NCBI GenBank assembly: GCA_002404895.1
Contig: DHKO01000054.1
Coordinates: 1-64,000 of the forward strand
DNA from: Treponema sp. UBA4692
Lineage (GTDB): Bacteria; Spirochaetota; Spirochaetia; Treponematales; Treponemataceae
DNA: 64,000 bases
Reading direction: 5' to 3'
A program made the translations under genes and the position numbers. Below, one piece after another: positions 15,231 through 25,842 of the stretch. The notes below the pieces were generated by a model. That model was not told the DNA's origin and did no database searches. It worked only from the letters and a program-made list of their open reading frames with translations. How positions within the stretch are numbered: position 1 is the first letter of the stretch; every line of letters starts with the position of its first letter.

Positions 15231-17909
15231 TCATTTTCCCGAAAGCTGCTTTTTCCACCGCGCAACCAAGTCCAGAGCCTCGCGCGGCGTCAAATCGTCC
15301 GGGTCTGCGCTTAAAATCTCGTCGAGAATCATCTCCTCGTCGCTGAAAAGCCCCGGCATCGCAAGCGATTTTGCAGGGATTTCCGCGCCCGTCTGCGCTG
15401 TCTCAAAAACCGCCCCGCCTTTGTTTGCTGTCTCGCTTTTTCCATTTTCATCGGAAGAATGGAGCTTTGAAAGAATCTCGTTCGCGCGTTTTATTACGCT
15501 TTCAGGAATTCCTGCCAGGGACGCAACGTGGATTCCGTATGAATTCTCGCTCGCGCCGTCTTTTATCTTCCTTAAAAAAACGACCTTGTCGTCTTCCTCG
15601 CGAACGTCCATGCACAAAAGCTTCAGCCTCGGATGGCAAAGCCGCGTAAGCTCGTGGTAGTGAGTCGCAAAAAGAGTCTTGCATTTTATCGTGTTCAAAA
15701 GATACTCGGAGACAGCCCATGCGATTGAAAGCCCATCCTCCGTGGAAGTTCCGCGTCCGACCTCGTCCATAATCACAAGAGACTTGTCCGTAGCCCCGCG
15801 CAAAATGTAGGCGGTTTCAGACATCTCGACAAGGAAAGTCGATTCTCCTCGCGCAAGGTTGTCGCTCGCTCCGACACGGCAGAAAATTCTGTCAACAATT
15901 CCGACATGAGCCTCTTTCGCAGGCACAAAAGAGCCGGTCTGGGCAAGAAGCGCAATCAGAGCGTTCTGCCTTAGATAAGTCGATTTTCCTGCCATGTTCG
16001 GGCCGGTTATAAGCGCGAATGACGCGAGATTTTTTCCATTATCTCCTGAATTTTCAGATGAAATCTCCAAGTCGTTCGGAACGAATTCCCCGACAGGAAG
16101 ATGCATTTCCACAACAGGATGCCGTCCGCCTTTTATCTCAAAATCCTTTGAGTTGTCAACAACCGGGCGTGTCCAGCTGTACAAAACCGCAGTGTGCGCA
16201 AGCGCGGAAGTAACGTCGGCATAGGCAATCTCGTGCGCGGTCTGCAAAAGGTAATTCGTCTGCGTTGCAAGGCGCGAGCGTATTTCAAGGAACAAGTCGC
16301 GTTCCGTCTCGATTATTTTTAGGCTCGCCTCGTTTATCTGCTTTTCAATCTCCTGCAGGCGGACTGTCGTGTAGCGGTCGGCGTTTGTGAGCGCGCGCCG
16401 CAAAATAAAATGCGGAGGAATCTTGTCGGCTTTTCCGCGCGTAATTTCAATGTAATAGCCCGTGAGATTGTTGTTTCTGATTCTAAGATTCGCGATTCCA
16501 GTCTTTTCTTTTTCCTCATCGGCGTAGTCAGAAAGAATTTTGTTCACGTTGTCATGGATATTTCTGTACTCGTCAAGCTCTTTTGACCAGCCGGTTTTAA
16601 TAATTCTTCCTTCTGTAAGGCTTGTGGCAGGGTCTTCAAGAATCGATTTTTTGATAAGCTCCACAATCTGAAGCGCGACAGCCGGGTCGGTTTTCGCAAA
16701 ATCGTAATTTTCAAGCCGGCGTCTCACTTCAAGCCAAGACTCAAGAGACGCTCTCAAAGCCTGCAAGTCTTTTGCGTGGGCGCGCTCCATCGCGATTCTT
16801 CCAGCCAAACGCTCAATGTCAAGAATATTTCCGAGCTTTTCATGCACATACTCAAGGAGATTTCGGTTATTAACAAAAAGCTCAACGTGGTTCTGCCTAG
16901 AATTGATTTCATCAGCATTTTTAAGAGGATACAAAAGCCAATTGCAAAGCGCGCGCTTTCCCATTGCAGTCTGAGTGTGCGAGACACATTCAAGGAGCGA
17001 AAAATGCGAGCTTCCGTCTCTTAAATTCTGCACAATTTCAAGATTCCGCCTTGAAGAATCGTCCATAATCACAAACTGGCTGTCTTTATAGACTTTTATT
17101 CCAGTAACGTGCGGAGAATCTGTGATTGTAGTTTTCTGAATATAGTCAAGCAAAAATCCTGCCGGCGCGACTTCCGGCGAATGTTCGTCAAGTGAGAACG
17201 GCTGCAGATTCACCGTCTTGAACTGGGACAAAAGACGCTTGAAGCTTAGCTTCTGGTCAAAATTCCAGTCGGGATAATATGAGATTGAAAGATTCTCGTT
17301 CTGGGAAAGGACTTCCTGCACAGTCTGATTGGAACGGAGACTTTCAGGAAGCAAAAGCTCTCGCGGCCTGCATCTTCCAAGCTCTTTCGGAAAATTTTCC
17401 GCCATGTCTGCCGTGTTCCAGCTTGTCGCAAAAAAATCCGCCGTCGTAACATCGATGTAGGAAAAGCCCGCCTTGCTTTTCTGAACGCAAAGACAGGCAA
17501 GAAAATTGTTTGTTCCGCCTTCAAGATACTCGCTTTCAACCGCAGTTCCCGGAGTGATTACTTCAATCACTTTCCGCTCGGTAAGGCCTTTCGCATGGAC
17601 ATCGCCGACCTGCTCGCAAATCGCGATTTTTTTTCCGCAGCGTAGAAGCCGCGCAATGTAGACTTTCGCCGCATGATAAGGAATTCCGCACATCGGCTGG
17701 CTTGCCCTGTGCGTGAGCGTAAGATTCAAAAGGCGCGAAACTTCAAGCGCATCCTCATTGAACATTTCATAAAAGTCTCCAAGACGAAAAAACAGCACCT
17801 CGCCTTTGTGCTGCTCTTTTATGGAAAGATACTGAATCATCAACGGCGTAAGCTCGGAAGATTCCGAGCGGTTTTGAAGCGAGCCTGCCACAACTGAATC
17901 TTTAGCCAT
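15231..17909 (-). CDS. mutS: DNA mismatch repair protein MutS
   Basis: MutS recognises mismatches and starts repair with MutL. The 892-residue protein has the N-terminal mismatch-binding domain with the Phe-X-Glu motif at F46-Y47-E48 (GDFYEMF), the connector and lever domains, then the ATPase with Walker A GPNMAGKST (about 634-642), Walker B VIMDEVGRGTS near 710, and FATHYHEL. A C-terminal segment ends DLTPREALDLVARWKK. It is full length. The ATG is 1 nt after the skp stop with only a weak AGG upstream, so translation is probably coupled. A mutS gene at the end of a bamA-skp run is, from memory, also the arrangement in T. pallidum. Confidence 0.97.
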   Translation of the reverse strand: MAKDSVVAGSLQNRSESSELTPLMIQYLSIKEQHKGEVLFFRLGDFYEMFNEDALEVSRLLNLTLTHRASQPMCGIPYHAAKVYIARLLRCGKKIAICEQVGDVHAKGLTERKVIEVITPGTAVESEYLEGGTNNFLACLCVQKSKAGFSYIDVTTADFFATSWNTADMAENFPKELGRCRPRELLLPESLRSNQTVQEVLSQNENLSISYYPDWNFDQKLSFKRLLSQFKTVNLQPFSLDEHSPEVAPAGFLLDYIQKTTITDSPHVTGIKVYKDSQFVIMDDSSRRNLEIVQNLRDGSSHFSLLECVSHTQTAMGKRALCNWLLYPLKNADEINSRQNHVELFVNNRNLLEYVHEKLGNILDIERLAGRIAMERAHAKDLQALRASLESWLEVRRRLENYDFAKTDPAVALQIVELIKKSILEDPATSLTEGRIIKTGWSKELDEYRNIHDNVNKILSDYADEEKEKTGIANLRIRNNNLTGYYIEITRGKADKIPPHFILRRALTNADRYTTVRLQEIEKQINEASLKIIETERDLFLEIRSRLATQTNYLLQTAHEIAYADVTSALAHTAVLYSWTRPVVDNSKDFEIKGGRHPVVEMHLPVGEFVPNDLEISSENSGDNGKNLASFALITGPNMAGKSTYLRQNALIALLAQTGSFVPAKEAHVGIVDRIFCRVGASDNLARGESTFLVEMSETAYILRGATDKSLVIMDEVGRGTSTEDGLSIAWAVSEYLLNTIKCKTLFATHYHELTRLCHPRLKLLCMDVREEDDKVVFLRKIKDGASENSYGIHVASLAGIPESVIKRANEILSKLHSSDENGKSETANKGGAVFETAQTGAEIPAKSLAMPGLFSDEEMILDEILSADPDDLTPREALDLVARWKKQLSGK

Positions 17910-17910
17910 T

Positions 17911-18426
17911 TTACAAGCCTAGAGACGCAATCACTTTGTCCGTAACATCGACAGAAGAGCTGTACCAGAGAATTCCGTTCGCGTTTTGGAGGCTCAAAAT
18001 AACGGAATATCCGCCGTCCTCCGCCACGCGCTCAAGAACTGAATAAAGTTTTTTATAGAAAGAATCAGAATTCTGCAAATTGGTTTTGATTGATTCAAGC
18101 TCCACGTTCTTTGCGTTTGTGTATTCGGTCAGAGAATCTGTCTTTTTGATGATTTCAGATTCAAGGCGTGAAGCCGCCGCATCGTTTCCAGAAGATTCCG
18201 CCTCAGTTTTCTGCGACTTCAGCTTTTGAATTTCCTCTGAACGCTTTGTGATTTCCGCCTGAAACTGCGACTTTTTGCTTTCATAGTTTCTAACCGGCGC
18301 GGAATTTCTAAAATAAGCCTGATAAACGCGCGCAGTGTCAACAACGCCGAATCTTGTAATCTGCTGAGCCGAAAGCCCCGCAAGTGAAAGAAGAGCCAAA
18401 GCCAAAATCAATGCAATTTTTTTCAT
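17911..18426 (-). CDS. Periplasmic chaperone Skp/OmpH family
   Basis: Skp-type chaperones escort unfolded outer-membrane proteins across the periplasm to BamA. The 171-residue protein starts with a signal peptide (MKKIALILALALLSLAGLSA, about 1-20). A central antiparallel coiled-coil region (about 45-120, KSQFQAEITKRSEEIQKLK) follows, then the conserved C-terminal segment YSVILSLQNANGILWYS. Length fits the OmpH family. It is 58 bp after bamA, with AGGA before the ATG, and directly precedes mutS. Confidence 0.9.
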   Translation of the reverse strand: MKKIALILALALLSLAGLSAQQITRFGVVDTARVYQAYFRNSAPVRNYESKKSQFQAEITKRSEEIQKLKSQKTEAESSGNDAAASRLESEIIKKTDSLTEYTNAKNVELESIKTNLQNSDSFYKKLYSVLERVAEDGGYSVILSLQNANGILWYSSSVDVTDKVIASLGL

Positions 18427-18484
18427 TTTATTTTCCTAATCTCGATAATTCCATTGTTTTTCATTATTACCGATAATTTCAATT

Positions 18485-20968
18485 TTACTTGTTCGTGATA
18501 TTGAATGACAGAACGAATTTCCAGTTTTTGTCCCAATGCCATTTTCCGTCTCCAACGCCGTAATTGTCGCTTGAGTCAGAAGAGCCGAACTTTCCAGTGT
18601 TTGCAAAAAGCAGGCGGAGCGGGAACTGAGGAATTGTAAAGCGGATTCCAGGGCCGAAGCTAAAGAAGAAATCCTCTTTCTTAAGCTCGGTGAACATTTC
18701 ATAAGGGCTGTCTTTAATCGCAGCCGCATCCGCAAACAGGTCAAGCGCGAGAACGCCCGGCACAAGCGGAATACGAAGCTCCAGAATGTTGCTCCAAAGC
18801 GCGCGGCCTCGGTTTGTGTTGTAGATTGAAGTCCAGCCGCGTCCGTTGAACATTCCGTCGATGTAAAGGCGGCTTGAGTCTCCAACCTGAGAATTAACCG
18901 CAGGAACTTGAAGCGAAAGCCCCGAATATCCCATCAGGACAACTTTGAAAAGCCAGCTTTCAGTCGCCTGCCATTTGAGCAAAGTGAAATATTTTTCAAG
19001 TTTTGTGTCTGTGCGAAGAAAATACTCGTCTTCCCACGGCGTAATTCCGTACCAAGTAAGACGCTGGCTTGCAAACCAGCCTGCGGAAGGGTCGTAGTTC
19101 ACATCGCGGTCGTCAATCGAGAATGAAGACCAGATTGAATTCTGCCAGCCCCACTTGTTCGCATAGTCGCTTATCGAGGAGTCAACTGGAGTCCACAAAT
19201 CCGTGTCATACATATTGTTCTTCAAGCTGAAAGAGATTCCAGACGCGAATGAAAGAATCGCAAAGTCAGGAGTCCATCTTCGTCCAAGAGAAAAACCTGA
19301 AGTCCATTTGAGCTGCTCATAGTCCATATAATAGCTGTCGTCGTCAATAGTGCCGTCATATTGAATCTTGTTTCTTAAAGCGTTGAGGCTTGAATGTGCG
19401 AATTCCGTGCTGATTGAGGCTGAAATCGGCTTTCCGAAAAGCCAGCCTGTTCCCCAGCTCAAGCCGACAGACTGAGTGTCAGTCGCGATTGAGGAGCTTG
19501 CACTGATTGAATTTCCTGTTCCTTTTACGTTTGAGTCCTGCCATTTTACGAACAAGGCAAAAGGCAAGTCGTCAGGGTCTGAAACGCCTGAAAATGTTAC
19601 GCCGAATTCAATAGAAGTTGTTGACTGCTCCTCAACGGAAATAATCAAGTCAACGAGATTTTCCTCCGAGCCTGGAACAATGTCTGGAACAACCGCGCTG
19701 AAATACTGCAAATTGTAAAGATTTCGGAGTCCGGTTGTAACTTTCGCCTTTGAGAAAATGTCTCCGCTTTCAATTGGAAGCTCGCGCAAAATTACAGCGT
19801 CTTTTGTCTTTGTGTTTCCCTTCAAAGTGATATTTTCAACGTGGCTCCGCACATTCTCAACAATCATAAACTGGTAAGCGATTGTCTTTGCTTCCTCGTT
19901 TTTCTCAGGAATCTGCTGGAAGCGGTTTGAAGTGTAGCCGTTCTCATAATAGTGGTCGGCAACCGCCATAACGCCCTCGCTGTATTTTGTCTGGTTAAAA
20001 ACCGCGCCTTTCTGAAGCTTCACAAGCGAGCCAAGCTCCTCGTCAGAAAAAATTCTGTTTCCGACAAAAGAGACACCTTCAAAAGTGTACTGCGCGCCTT
20101 CTTGAATCGCAAATGTGATTGTAAGCTCGTCGCGCTTTTTCTTTTCGTTGACCGCGACATCCTTTGTGATGTCAACAACCTGCGCGTCGATATAGCCGTT
20201 GTTCGCGTAGTAAGCCATGATTGCCTGACGGTCAGCCTCGAGCATAGACTCCTGAAAAGCTCCCTTGCTTATGATTCCGACTTCTTTCAGCGAAATTTTC
20301 TTTTTGAGAGTTTTCGATGAGACAACTTTGTTTCCGATAAATTTGATATTTGAGACAACAGTCGAGCGTCCCTCGTCAATGTTAAAAGTGATTTCAACGC
20401 CCTTGTCAGTTGTCTTTGTCTCCGAGCTGATTCTCGCGTTTGTAAATCCTTTTTCAAGATAAAGCTTTCTGATTGCGCGCTCGTCGGCAGGAAGCTTTGA
20501 AGAGATAAAAATCTCCTTTTCCTTTACGCTTGCCGCATCCTTGATTTCAGTTGTTCTGATTTGCGAATTTCCTTTCACAAAAATCCGATAGACAGCCGGC
20601 CGCTCAACAACATTGATTGTGATTATAATCGTCTTGAGCTTAGCGTCCGCCGAAGTAACTTCAGGATTTATCTCGTCGAAATAATTCAGATTGTCAATAC
20701 GCGAGTAAAGCTCCTCATAAAGCTCGTCTGTGAATTTTTTTCCGTAAAAGCTCGAAACAAGACCGTCAACATCTTTTGAATCAACATTTTTCAAGCCCTT
20801 GAAAACAACCGACTTGATTATCTTATTGTAATACCATCCATCTTCAAGAACCGTGCTTTCTGCCGAAGTCTCACTTCCAGCGTCCTGAGCAAAGACAGGA
20901 GCGGAGCAGAAAACAAAGGCAGCCGCAACAAAAGCCAAAACAGAAGAAATCCCACGACGGACAGACAT
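18485..20968 (-). CDS. bamA: Outer-membrane protein assembly factor BamA
   Basis: BamA inserts beta-barrel proteins into the outer membrane. The 827-residue protein has a signal peptide (about 1-27, cleaving near VFAQ), five POTRA repeats (about 45-420) and a 16-strand-type barrel (about 440-827). Recognisable barrel blocks include FAHSSLNALRN, IYNTNRGRALWSN and FSFGPGIRFTIPQFPLRL, the last containing the family's VRGF/GPGIRF region. It ends SFNITNK rather than in an aromatic residue, unlike many Bam substrates. AAGGAG precedes the ATG. It lies between tamB and skp, 88 bp after tamB. Confidence 0.95.
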   Translation of the reverse strand: MSVRRGISSVLAFVAAAFVFCSAPVFAQDAGSETSAESTVLEDGWYYNKIIKSVVFKGLKNVDSKDVDGLVSSFYGKKFTDELYEELYSRIDNLNYFDEINPEVTSADAKLKTIIITINVVERPAVYRIFVKGNSQIRTTEIKDAASVKEKEIFISSKLPADERAIRKLYLEKGFTNARISSETKTTDKGVEITFNIDEGRSTVVSNIKFIGNKVVSSKTLKKKISLKEVGIISKGAFQESMLEADRQAIMAYYANNGYIDAQVVDITKDVAVNEKKKRDELTITFAIQEGAQYTFEGVSFVGNRIFSDEELGSLVKLQKGAVFNQTKYSEGVMAVADHYYENGYTSNRFQQIPEKNEEAKTIAYQFMIVENVRSHVENITLKGNTKTKDAVILRELPIESGDIFSKAKVTTGLRNLYNLQYFSAVVPDIVPGSEENLVDLIISVEEQSTTSIEFGVTFSGVSDPDDLPFALFVKWQDSNVKGTGNSISASSSIATDTQSVGLSWGTGWLFGKPISASISTEFAHSSLNALRNKIQYDGTIDDDSYYMDYEQLKWTSGFSLGRRWTPDFAILSFASGISFSLKNNMYDTDLWTPVDSSISDYANKWGWQNSIWSSFSIDDRDVNYDPSAGWFASQRLTWYGITPWEDEYFLRTDTKLEKYFTLLKWQATESWLFKVVLMGYSGLSLQVPAVNSQVGDSSRLYIDGMFNGRGWTSIYNTNRGRALWSNILELRIPLVPGVLALDLFADAAAIKDSPYEMFTELKKEDFFFSFGPGIRFTIPQFPLRLLFANTGKFGSSDSSDNYGVGDGKWHWDKNWKFVLSFNITNK

Positions 20969-21055
20969 ATAATCTCCTTTTAAACTCGCCGAAAAAAGCG
21001 AATTCCGCGCGGCAAGATTTTTCCACCGCAGCGATTTTTTTTACATTTTCAATTT

Positions 21056-24000
21056 TTAAAACGAATGTTTCCACGACAGAGTCATTGATGTTGAAGGAAC
21101 CCAAGTTCCAGTTATTCCTCTTCTGATTTCATCAATATCAGGAGCAACGCCGATTCGGATATTAACAAAAGGCGAAGTCATCTCAAAACCGAATTCCGGC
21201 TGGAAGACAATATCTCTTGAAGTTGCACCGTTCACAGCTTTGTCCTCGTCATAAGTCCAATGAAGAAGAGAGTCAACGTAAATCGAACTGCCGAAGTACT
21301 TACCTACATAAACAGTCGAGTTGTCAATAAAGTTACCGAACGAAAGATGATTGCTAGAACTATCCCTGCTCGTCGCAAACTTAACCGAGTTTTGCAAGAC
21401 ATTTGTACGAATGGAAAATATATCAAAATTGAGGGTTTCACGCAATGTATTTTCAATTTTGCGCATCAGAGTCGCCTGCATAAAATAGTCTCCGCCCGCG
21501 ACCGCAAGCGAGGCAACGTTTTCAGAATCTGCGGACACGACGTTTCCGAGAAGCTCCATAATCTCCTTTTCAGATTTCGCAGGAATCGAAGAAAAATGCG
21601 GCGTGAACGTGCTTAAAGGCTCGTTGTTTGCGGACATAACGATTGTAACCATGTTTCCGCTTTCATCACGCTCGCGGGTTTCAGCGCGCACAGTAATTTT
21701 CGGGTCCATTCTGTCCTGAGTCTCGTTCAGAGAGATTCGCCCCTCTTTCATATAAAAGTTTCTGTTAAGCCAGACGATTTCTCCGCCGCGCAAGCTGATG
21801 TCGCTTTTAAGCTCAAATTCGCCTGTCGCAGAATCGATGAAAAGGCTAAGAGCAGTTCCCGGAGTCACAACGCCGCGCATAAGAGGATTGAAAAGAACCT
21901 GAACTTTCTGTCCGACTGTAATATCCAAATCCGTAAAGACATTTATCGATGAAGGCTCGGCCGCTTTAACAGGCACAGACTGAGAGATATTTTCAAGCGA
22001 GAACTGCTTTTGAAGCGATGTCGTAACAATCTCAACATCGGTGTTGTCGCCTGTAATCCAGCCAGAAATGCTGATTTCGCCCGGAAGAGTATACAAAATA
22101 TCAAGCTGGCAGCTTCCGTCGCCTTTCACAAATACAAAAGGAAAAGACATTTCAACAGGAACTTTGTGCGCGTCGTCAACATCAACGCTAACGTCAATGC
22201 TTTCAATTCCCCAGCGGTCAAATTCCATGACCATTCCGACAAGCCCGTATCCTTTTCCAAGAAAAACAGGAGTCGGCTCAACGTGCGCCTCGCCCTGCTC
22301 CATTGTCAAGAAAAGCCTCGGAGCTGAAAAAGACTGGCGGGAAATATAAGGAATATTGAGATTCGGGTTTTCAATGCTGAACGCGCCGGTAAATTCAGGG
22401 TCGGTTGTGATTCCAGAAATTTTCAGCGCGCCGGTTACAATTCCGCTGTTGAAATGAACCGCAGGAATTTCAATCTCGGAAGAAATCCGCTTCATATCCG
22501 CGTAAATTCCTTTTACCGCAAGGTCAAGCTCGTTTTTTACGATTGTGCCGTCAAGAGCGAATTTTACGGTTTTTGAATTCACATTCGCTGAAATTCCGTC
22601 AGATTTAGAAAAAGAAGCGTTGAAGACATTTCTGTCATCCGCAAAAACTTCAATGCTGTCGCCTGCCCTGACGCCGGTCAGCTTGAAAGGAAATTTGCTC
22701 GCGAAAAAATTTCCTCCGACTTCATCTGACTTAAGCTCGACTGTCAAGAATTCTGGAACTGAGAAATCTCTGTTTTCTTTCGCGCCTGAAACATTAAGGC
22801 TCAAAGGCATTTCAATTGACTTGCTGTTTAACCTTACATCAAGCTGAGCATTTGCCTCGCCGGAAAAAGAGAACGGGTCGAACGAAGCATTGAATCCGCT
22901 TAAATTCAAAAGCGACCACGAACATTCCATTCCGCTCACGTTCAGTCCAGTGTCATCATAAACGACAGACGCGCTCGCATTCAGCGGATAGCCGTAAAGG
23001 GAAAGCTTCGCCTTCTCCAAATTCACAGAAATCAAAGGATTTTTTATCGTTCCTGTCGCTGTAAGCTCGGCAGAAATCGTGTCGTCAGAAGTCTGTTCAG
23101 ATAAAAATCTTCCGCATGGAAAATTCTGCATTGAAGACGAGACCGACATATAAAAGTCATTTTTTAACGCGTCGGCAGAAAAAGGAAGCTGCGAAGGATT
23201 CGTGAAATCGGCGGAAAAACTGAATTTCTCTGAGGAAACTACGCTCGCCATATCGATATTCGCGTGAATTGAGTCAAAAATTCCGTTGTTCAAATTCCAG
23301 ACAAAAGTTCCGCTTCCGTCCAGGGAAGAAACGTTGTCAGAATATGCAAGCGTGTTGAACATAAAGCCGTAGCGGTTCGCGCTCCCAGAAAAAACAAGGT
23401 GCGGCGCAAACGGAAGATTAAGCGACGGCTCCTCGAGTTCAAAGCTTGCGATTTCAGCGGAAATTCCCTCGTTCAAGTCCCAGCTGAAATCCGTGTCGAA
23501 AGAAAGCGCGAAAACGTATTTTCCGGCCGCAACAGGAAAAAGCCTGCTCGAAACGCTTCCTGAAATTTTCTCGCCTAAAGAAAAAATCGCGTCAAAATCA
23601 TAATCGCCTGAAACCGAAATCCACTCTGGAGAAACGCTTCCAGAAAATCTGTAAGGAATAGAATTCACAGTCAAATCAGTTGAAAATGAAAAATCCTTGA
23701 AATTGTCCGCAAAATCAACCGACGACTGTGCGTGAGCCTCAATGCTTCCAAACTGCAAGTCGAACTGGCTTATATTGAATGTCTCTTTTGAGCCGTCAAG
23801 CGCGAAAACCAAAAGCTCGCGGTCCTTTTTCGTGTTCGCAAGAAGACAAATCGGCGCATTCACAGAAAAATCCTTGAAATCGCTTGAAATGTACGCTTCC
23901 GTGTTGAAAACGTAAGGAGAGGCGGCAGAAGCGGCTGTATTGAGCCAGGCCGCAAGATTCTCGTCAAGGAAAAAAGCCGTTTTTTGGATAACGCTGTCAA

Positions 24001-25669
24001 CAAACATATCAGAGATTGAAACCGAAGCCTGCAAAAATTTCTGCCCGGATGTAAGAAAACTTCCGTCAAGAACAAAATGGCCAGCGTTTTCATAATCCGT
24101 ATGCGCATAGTCAAAAAATTCAAAAGAAAAATCTACAGAGGACTTTTCAGGATAAACCGTAAGCTGAGCGGCTGTAAGCGACATATTATTGAAGAAAATC
24201 TGCGGAGAAAAGCACATAAAGCCGCGCGAAAGCGGGTCAACGTAAATTTCAGTGGAGATAATTCCGCCGTTTTTCAGCCTTAGAAAATTAAGCGAAAAAG
24301 TTCCAGACGGCTGCAGACTCGCAATATTAAATCCGCCTGAAAATTCCGCGTCGATAGAATCTCCTGAAGCCGAAATTTTCGAGACCGAAACGTAATTTTT
24401 ATCGCCTTTCGCAGAAATCTGAAAATCGATTTTCTCGCCCAAAAGATTCTGGCTGAGAGCAAGGCGCAAATTTGAATCATAATTTATATTTTCTGATGAA
24501 AAAGACGCGGAAAATTTTCCAGAAATCGTTGAGCCGTTGATTTTCTGCATAATTTCCGTTTTTTTTCTGACAGAAACAAGCGAAAACGGATTGAAACGTT
24601 CGAATTCGCCCTGAAAGCCGAATTCCTTTTTCTCAAAGTCGCCTTTCGCGTAAACAGAAAACGGCAGAACCGTCCTCATCGTGCGGACTTCAAGAATATT
24701 CTGGCTGTAGTTCACGAGCAAATCGAGATTTGAAAGCGAATAGTCCGCGCCGCGAGAATTTGAAAGGCTTAAAAGAGCCGAGCTTCCGTCAAGGCTTGGA
24801 AAAATGTTTCCAGAAAGCGAAAATCCGCAGGCGATTTTCTGCCGCCGACCGCCGCTTTTAAAAGCGTCAGTCAAAAACGAGACCGCGCCGGAAGATTTTA
24901 CAGAACAGCTGTCGGAACGCTCAAAATCCTTCAGGCTGAGATTTTTAAGCGTTAAAAAAAGCTCGTTTTTTGCGTCTGAATAATGAAGTGAAACATTTTT
25001 TACTATTATATCGAACGGAAAACTGATTTTTTTTGATCCAGCGGATTCGCCTGTTCTGTTTAGTTTTCCGGCAATTTTAGTTCCAGTTTCGTTTCCGCCG
25101 TTTTCAAAAGAAAAATCCGAGCTTTCAGCGTTTTTTTCCTTAAAAGAACGATTTTTTTGATTCGCATTAAATTCCAAATCATTTTCAGAATCGCCTTTGC
25201 CTCCGGCATTTTTCAGATTTTCATTTTTTAAATATTTTTTTCCAGCTTCATTTTTTTTCAGAAGACTCTGCATTTTTTCAACAAATGCGGAATCTTTTAC
25301 AGCGTCAAATTCAACTTCAACGCCGTTCAAAGTAAGCGATTCAAGAGCGAGAACAGGATTTTTCGAGAAAAATTTTGTGATTGTGTAGGAAAGCCGCGCT
25401 TTTTTTATGCTCAGAACAGTCTTTTTTGACGCGGCATCTGAAATTGCGATTTTTCTTATATTCGCGCCGGCCAAAATCGACGGCGAAATCGACTTGTAGG
25501 AAATCGAAAGCCCAGTTTCTTCCTCGAGTTTTCTGCACGCAATCTCCTCGATTTTTGAAAGCTCGTCATAAAGTCTCACATAAACAGGCCGGATTAAAGC
25601 CAAAACTGCAATTGCGAGAAAAATAAATATTGTGCTTCCTAGGCCTACGCCCAAAACCTTAGACTTCAT
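21056..25669 (-). CDS. tamB: Translocation/assembly module protein TamB
   Basis: TamB-family proteins are inner-membrane-anchored, beta-helical bridges to the outer membrane, implicated in autotransporter assembly and phospholipid transport. The 1537-residue protein has an N-terminal membrane anchor (about 8-28), a long repetitive beta-rich body and a C-terminal DUF490 domain (about 1200-1537). The C-terminal domain contains LRGGEIVWLNRNFYMKEGRI and ends SMTLSWKHSF, a typical outer-membrane-like ending. A low-complexity Asn/Lys/Glu-rich stretch lies at about 140-190. There is no strong ribosome-binding site. It heads the tamB-bamA-skp-mutS run and is divergent from tmk, sharing a 173-bp intergenic region. 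Confidence 0.93.
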   Translation of the reverse strand: MKSKVLGVGLGSTIFIFLAIAVLALIRPVYVRLYDELSKIEEIACRKLEEETGLSISYKSISPSILAGANIRKIAISDAASKKTVLSIKKARLSYTITKFFSKNPVLALESLTLNGVEVEFDAVKDSAFVEKMQSLLKKNEAGKKYLKNENLKNAGGKGDSENDLEFNANQKNRSFKEKNAESSDFSFENGGNETGTKIAGKLNRTGESAGSKKISFPFDIIVKNVSLHYSDAKNELFLTLKNLSLKDFERSDSCSVKSSGAVSFLTDAFKSGGRRQKIACGFSLSGNIFPSLDGSSALLSLSNSRGADYSLSNLDLLVNYSQNILEVRTMRTVLPFSVYAKGDFEKKEFGFQGEFERFNPFSLVSVRKKTEIMQKINGSTISGKFSASFSSENINYDSNLRLALSQNLLGEKIDFQISAKGDKNYVSVSKISASGDSIDAEFSGGFNIASLQPSGTFSLNFLRLKNGGIISTEIYVDPLSRGFMCFSPQIFFNNMSLTAAQLTVYPEKSSVDFSFEFFDYAHTDYENAGHFVLDGSFLTSGQKFLQASVSISDMFVDSVIQKTAFFLDENLAAWLNTAASAASPYVFNTEAYISSDFKDFSVNAPICLLANTKKDRELLVFALDGSKETFNISQFDLQFGSIEAHAQSSVDFADNFKDFSFSTDLTVNSIPYRFSGSVSPEWISVSGDYDFDAIFSLGEKISGSVSSRLFPVAAGKYVFALSFDTDFSWDLNEGISAEIASFELEEPSLNLPFAPHLVFSGSANRYGFMFNTLAYSDNVSSLDGSGTFVWNLNNGIFDSIHANIDMASVVSSEKFSFSADFTNPSQLPFSADALKNDFYMSVSSSMQNFPCGRFLSEQTSDDTISAELTATGTIKNPLISVNLEKAKLSLYGYPLNASASVVYDDTGLNVSGMECSWSLLNLSGFNASFDPFSFSGEANAQLDVRLNSKSIEMPLSLNVSGAKENRDFSVPEFLTVELKSDEVGGNFFASKFPFKLTGVRAGDSIEVFADDRNVFNASFSKSDGISANVNSKTVKFALDGTIVKNELDLAVKGIYADMKRISSEIEIPAVHFNSGIVTGALKISGITTDPEFTGAFSIENPNLNIPYISRQSFSAPRLFLTMEQGEAHVEPTPVFLGKGYGLVGMVMEFDRWGIESIDVSVDVDDAHKVPVEMSFPFVFVKGDGSCQLDILYTLPGEISISGWITGDNTDVEIVTTSLQKQFSLENISQSVPVKAAEPSSINVFTDLDITVGQKVQVLFNPLMRGVVTPGTALSLFIDSATGEFELKSDISLRGGEIVWLNRNFYMKEGRISLNETQDRMDPKITVRAETRERDESGNMVTIVMSANNEPLSTFTPHFSSIPAKSEKEIMELLGNVVSADSENVASLAVAGGDYFMQATLMRKIENTLRETLNFDIFSIRTNVLQNSVKFATSRDSSSNHLSFGNFIDNSTVYVGKYFGSSIYVDSLLHWTYDEDKAVNGATSRDIVFQPEFGFEMTSPFVNIRIGVAPDIDEIRRGITGTWVPSTSMTLSWKHSF

Positions 25670-25842
25670 CGATTTTACTTTAGGATTTCCTGCAAGAGCC
25701 TTATTCTATCAGAAAGTGCGGACTTCTTCACTTCCACTATCGGCATAATCAAAACTTTCTAATATAATGCTAAAACTCAATTCAGAAATCAAAAGTAAAA
25801 AATAAAAACTATGAAAACGCAACGGAAAAAGGAAGCGAAAAT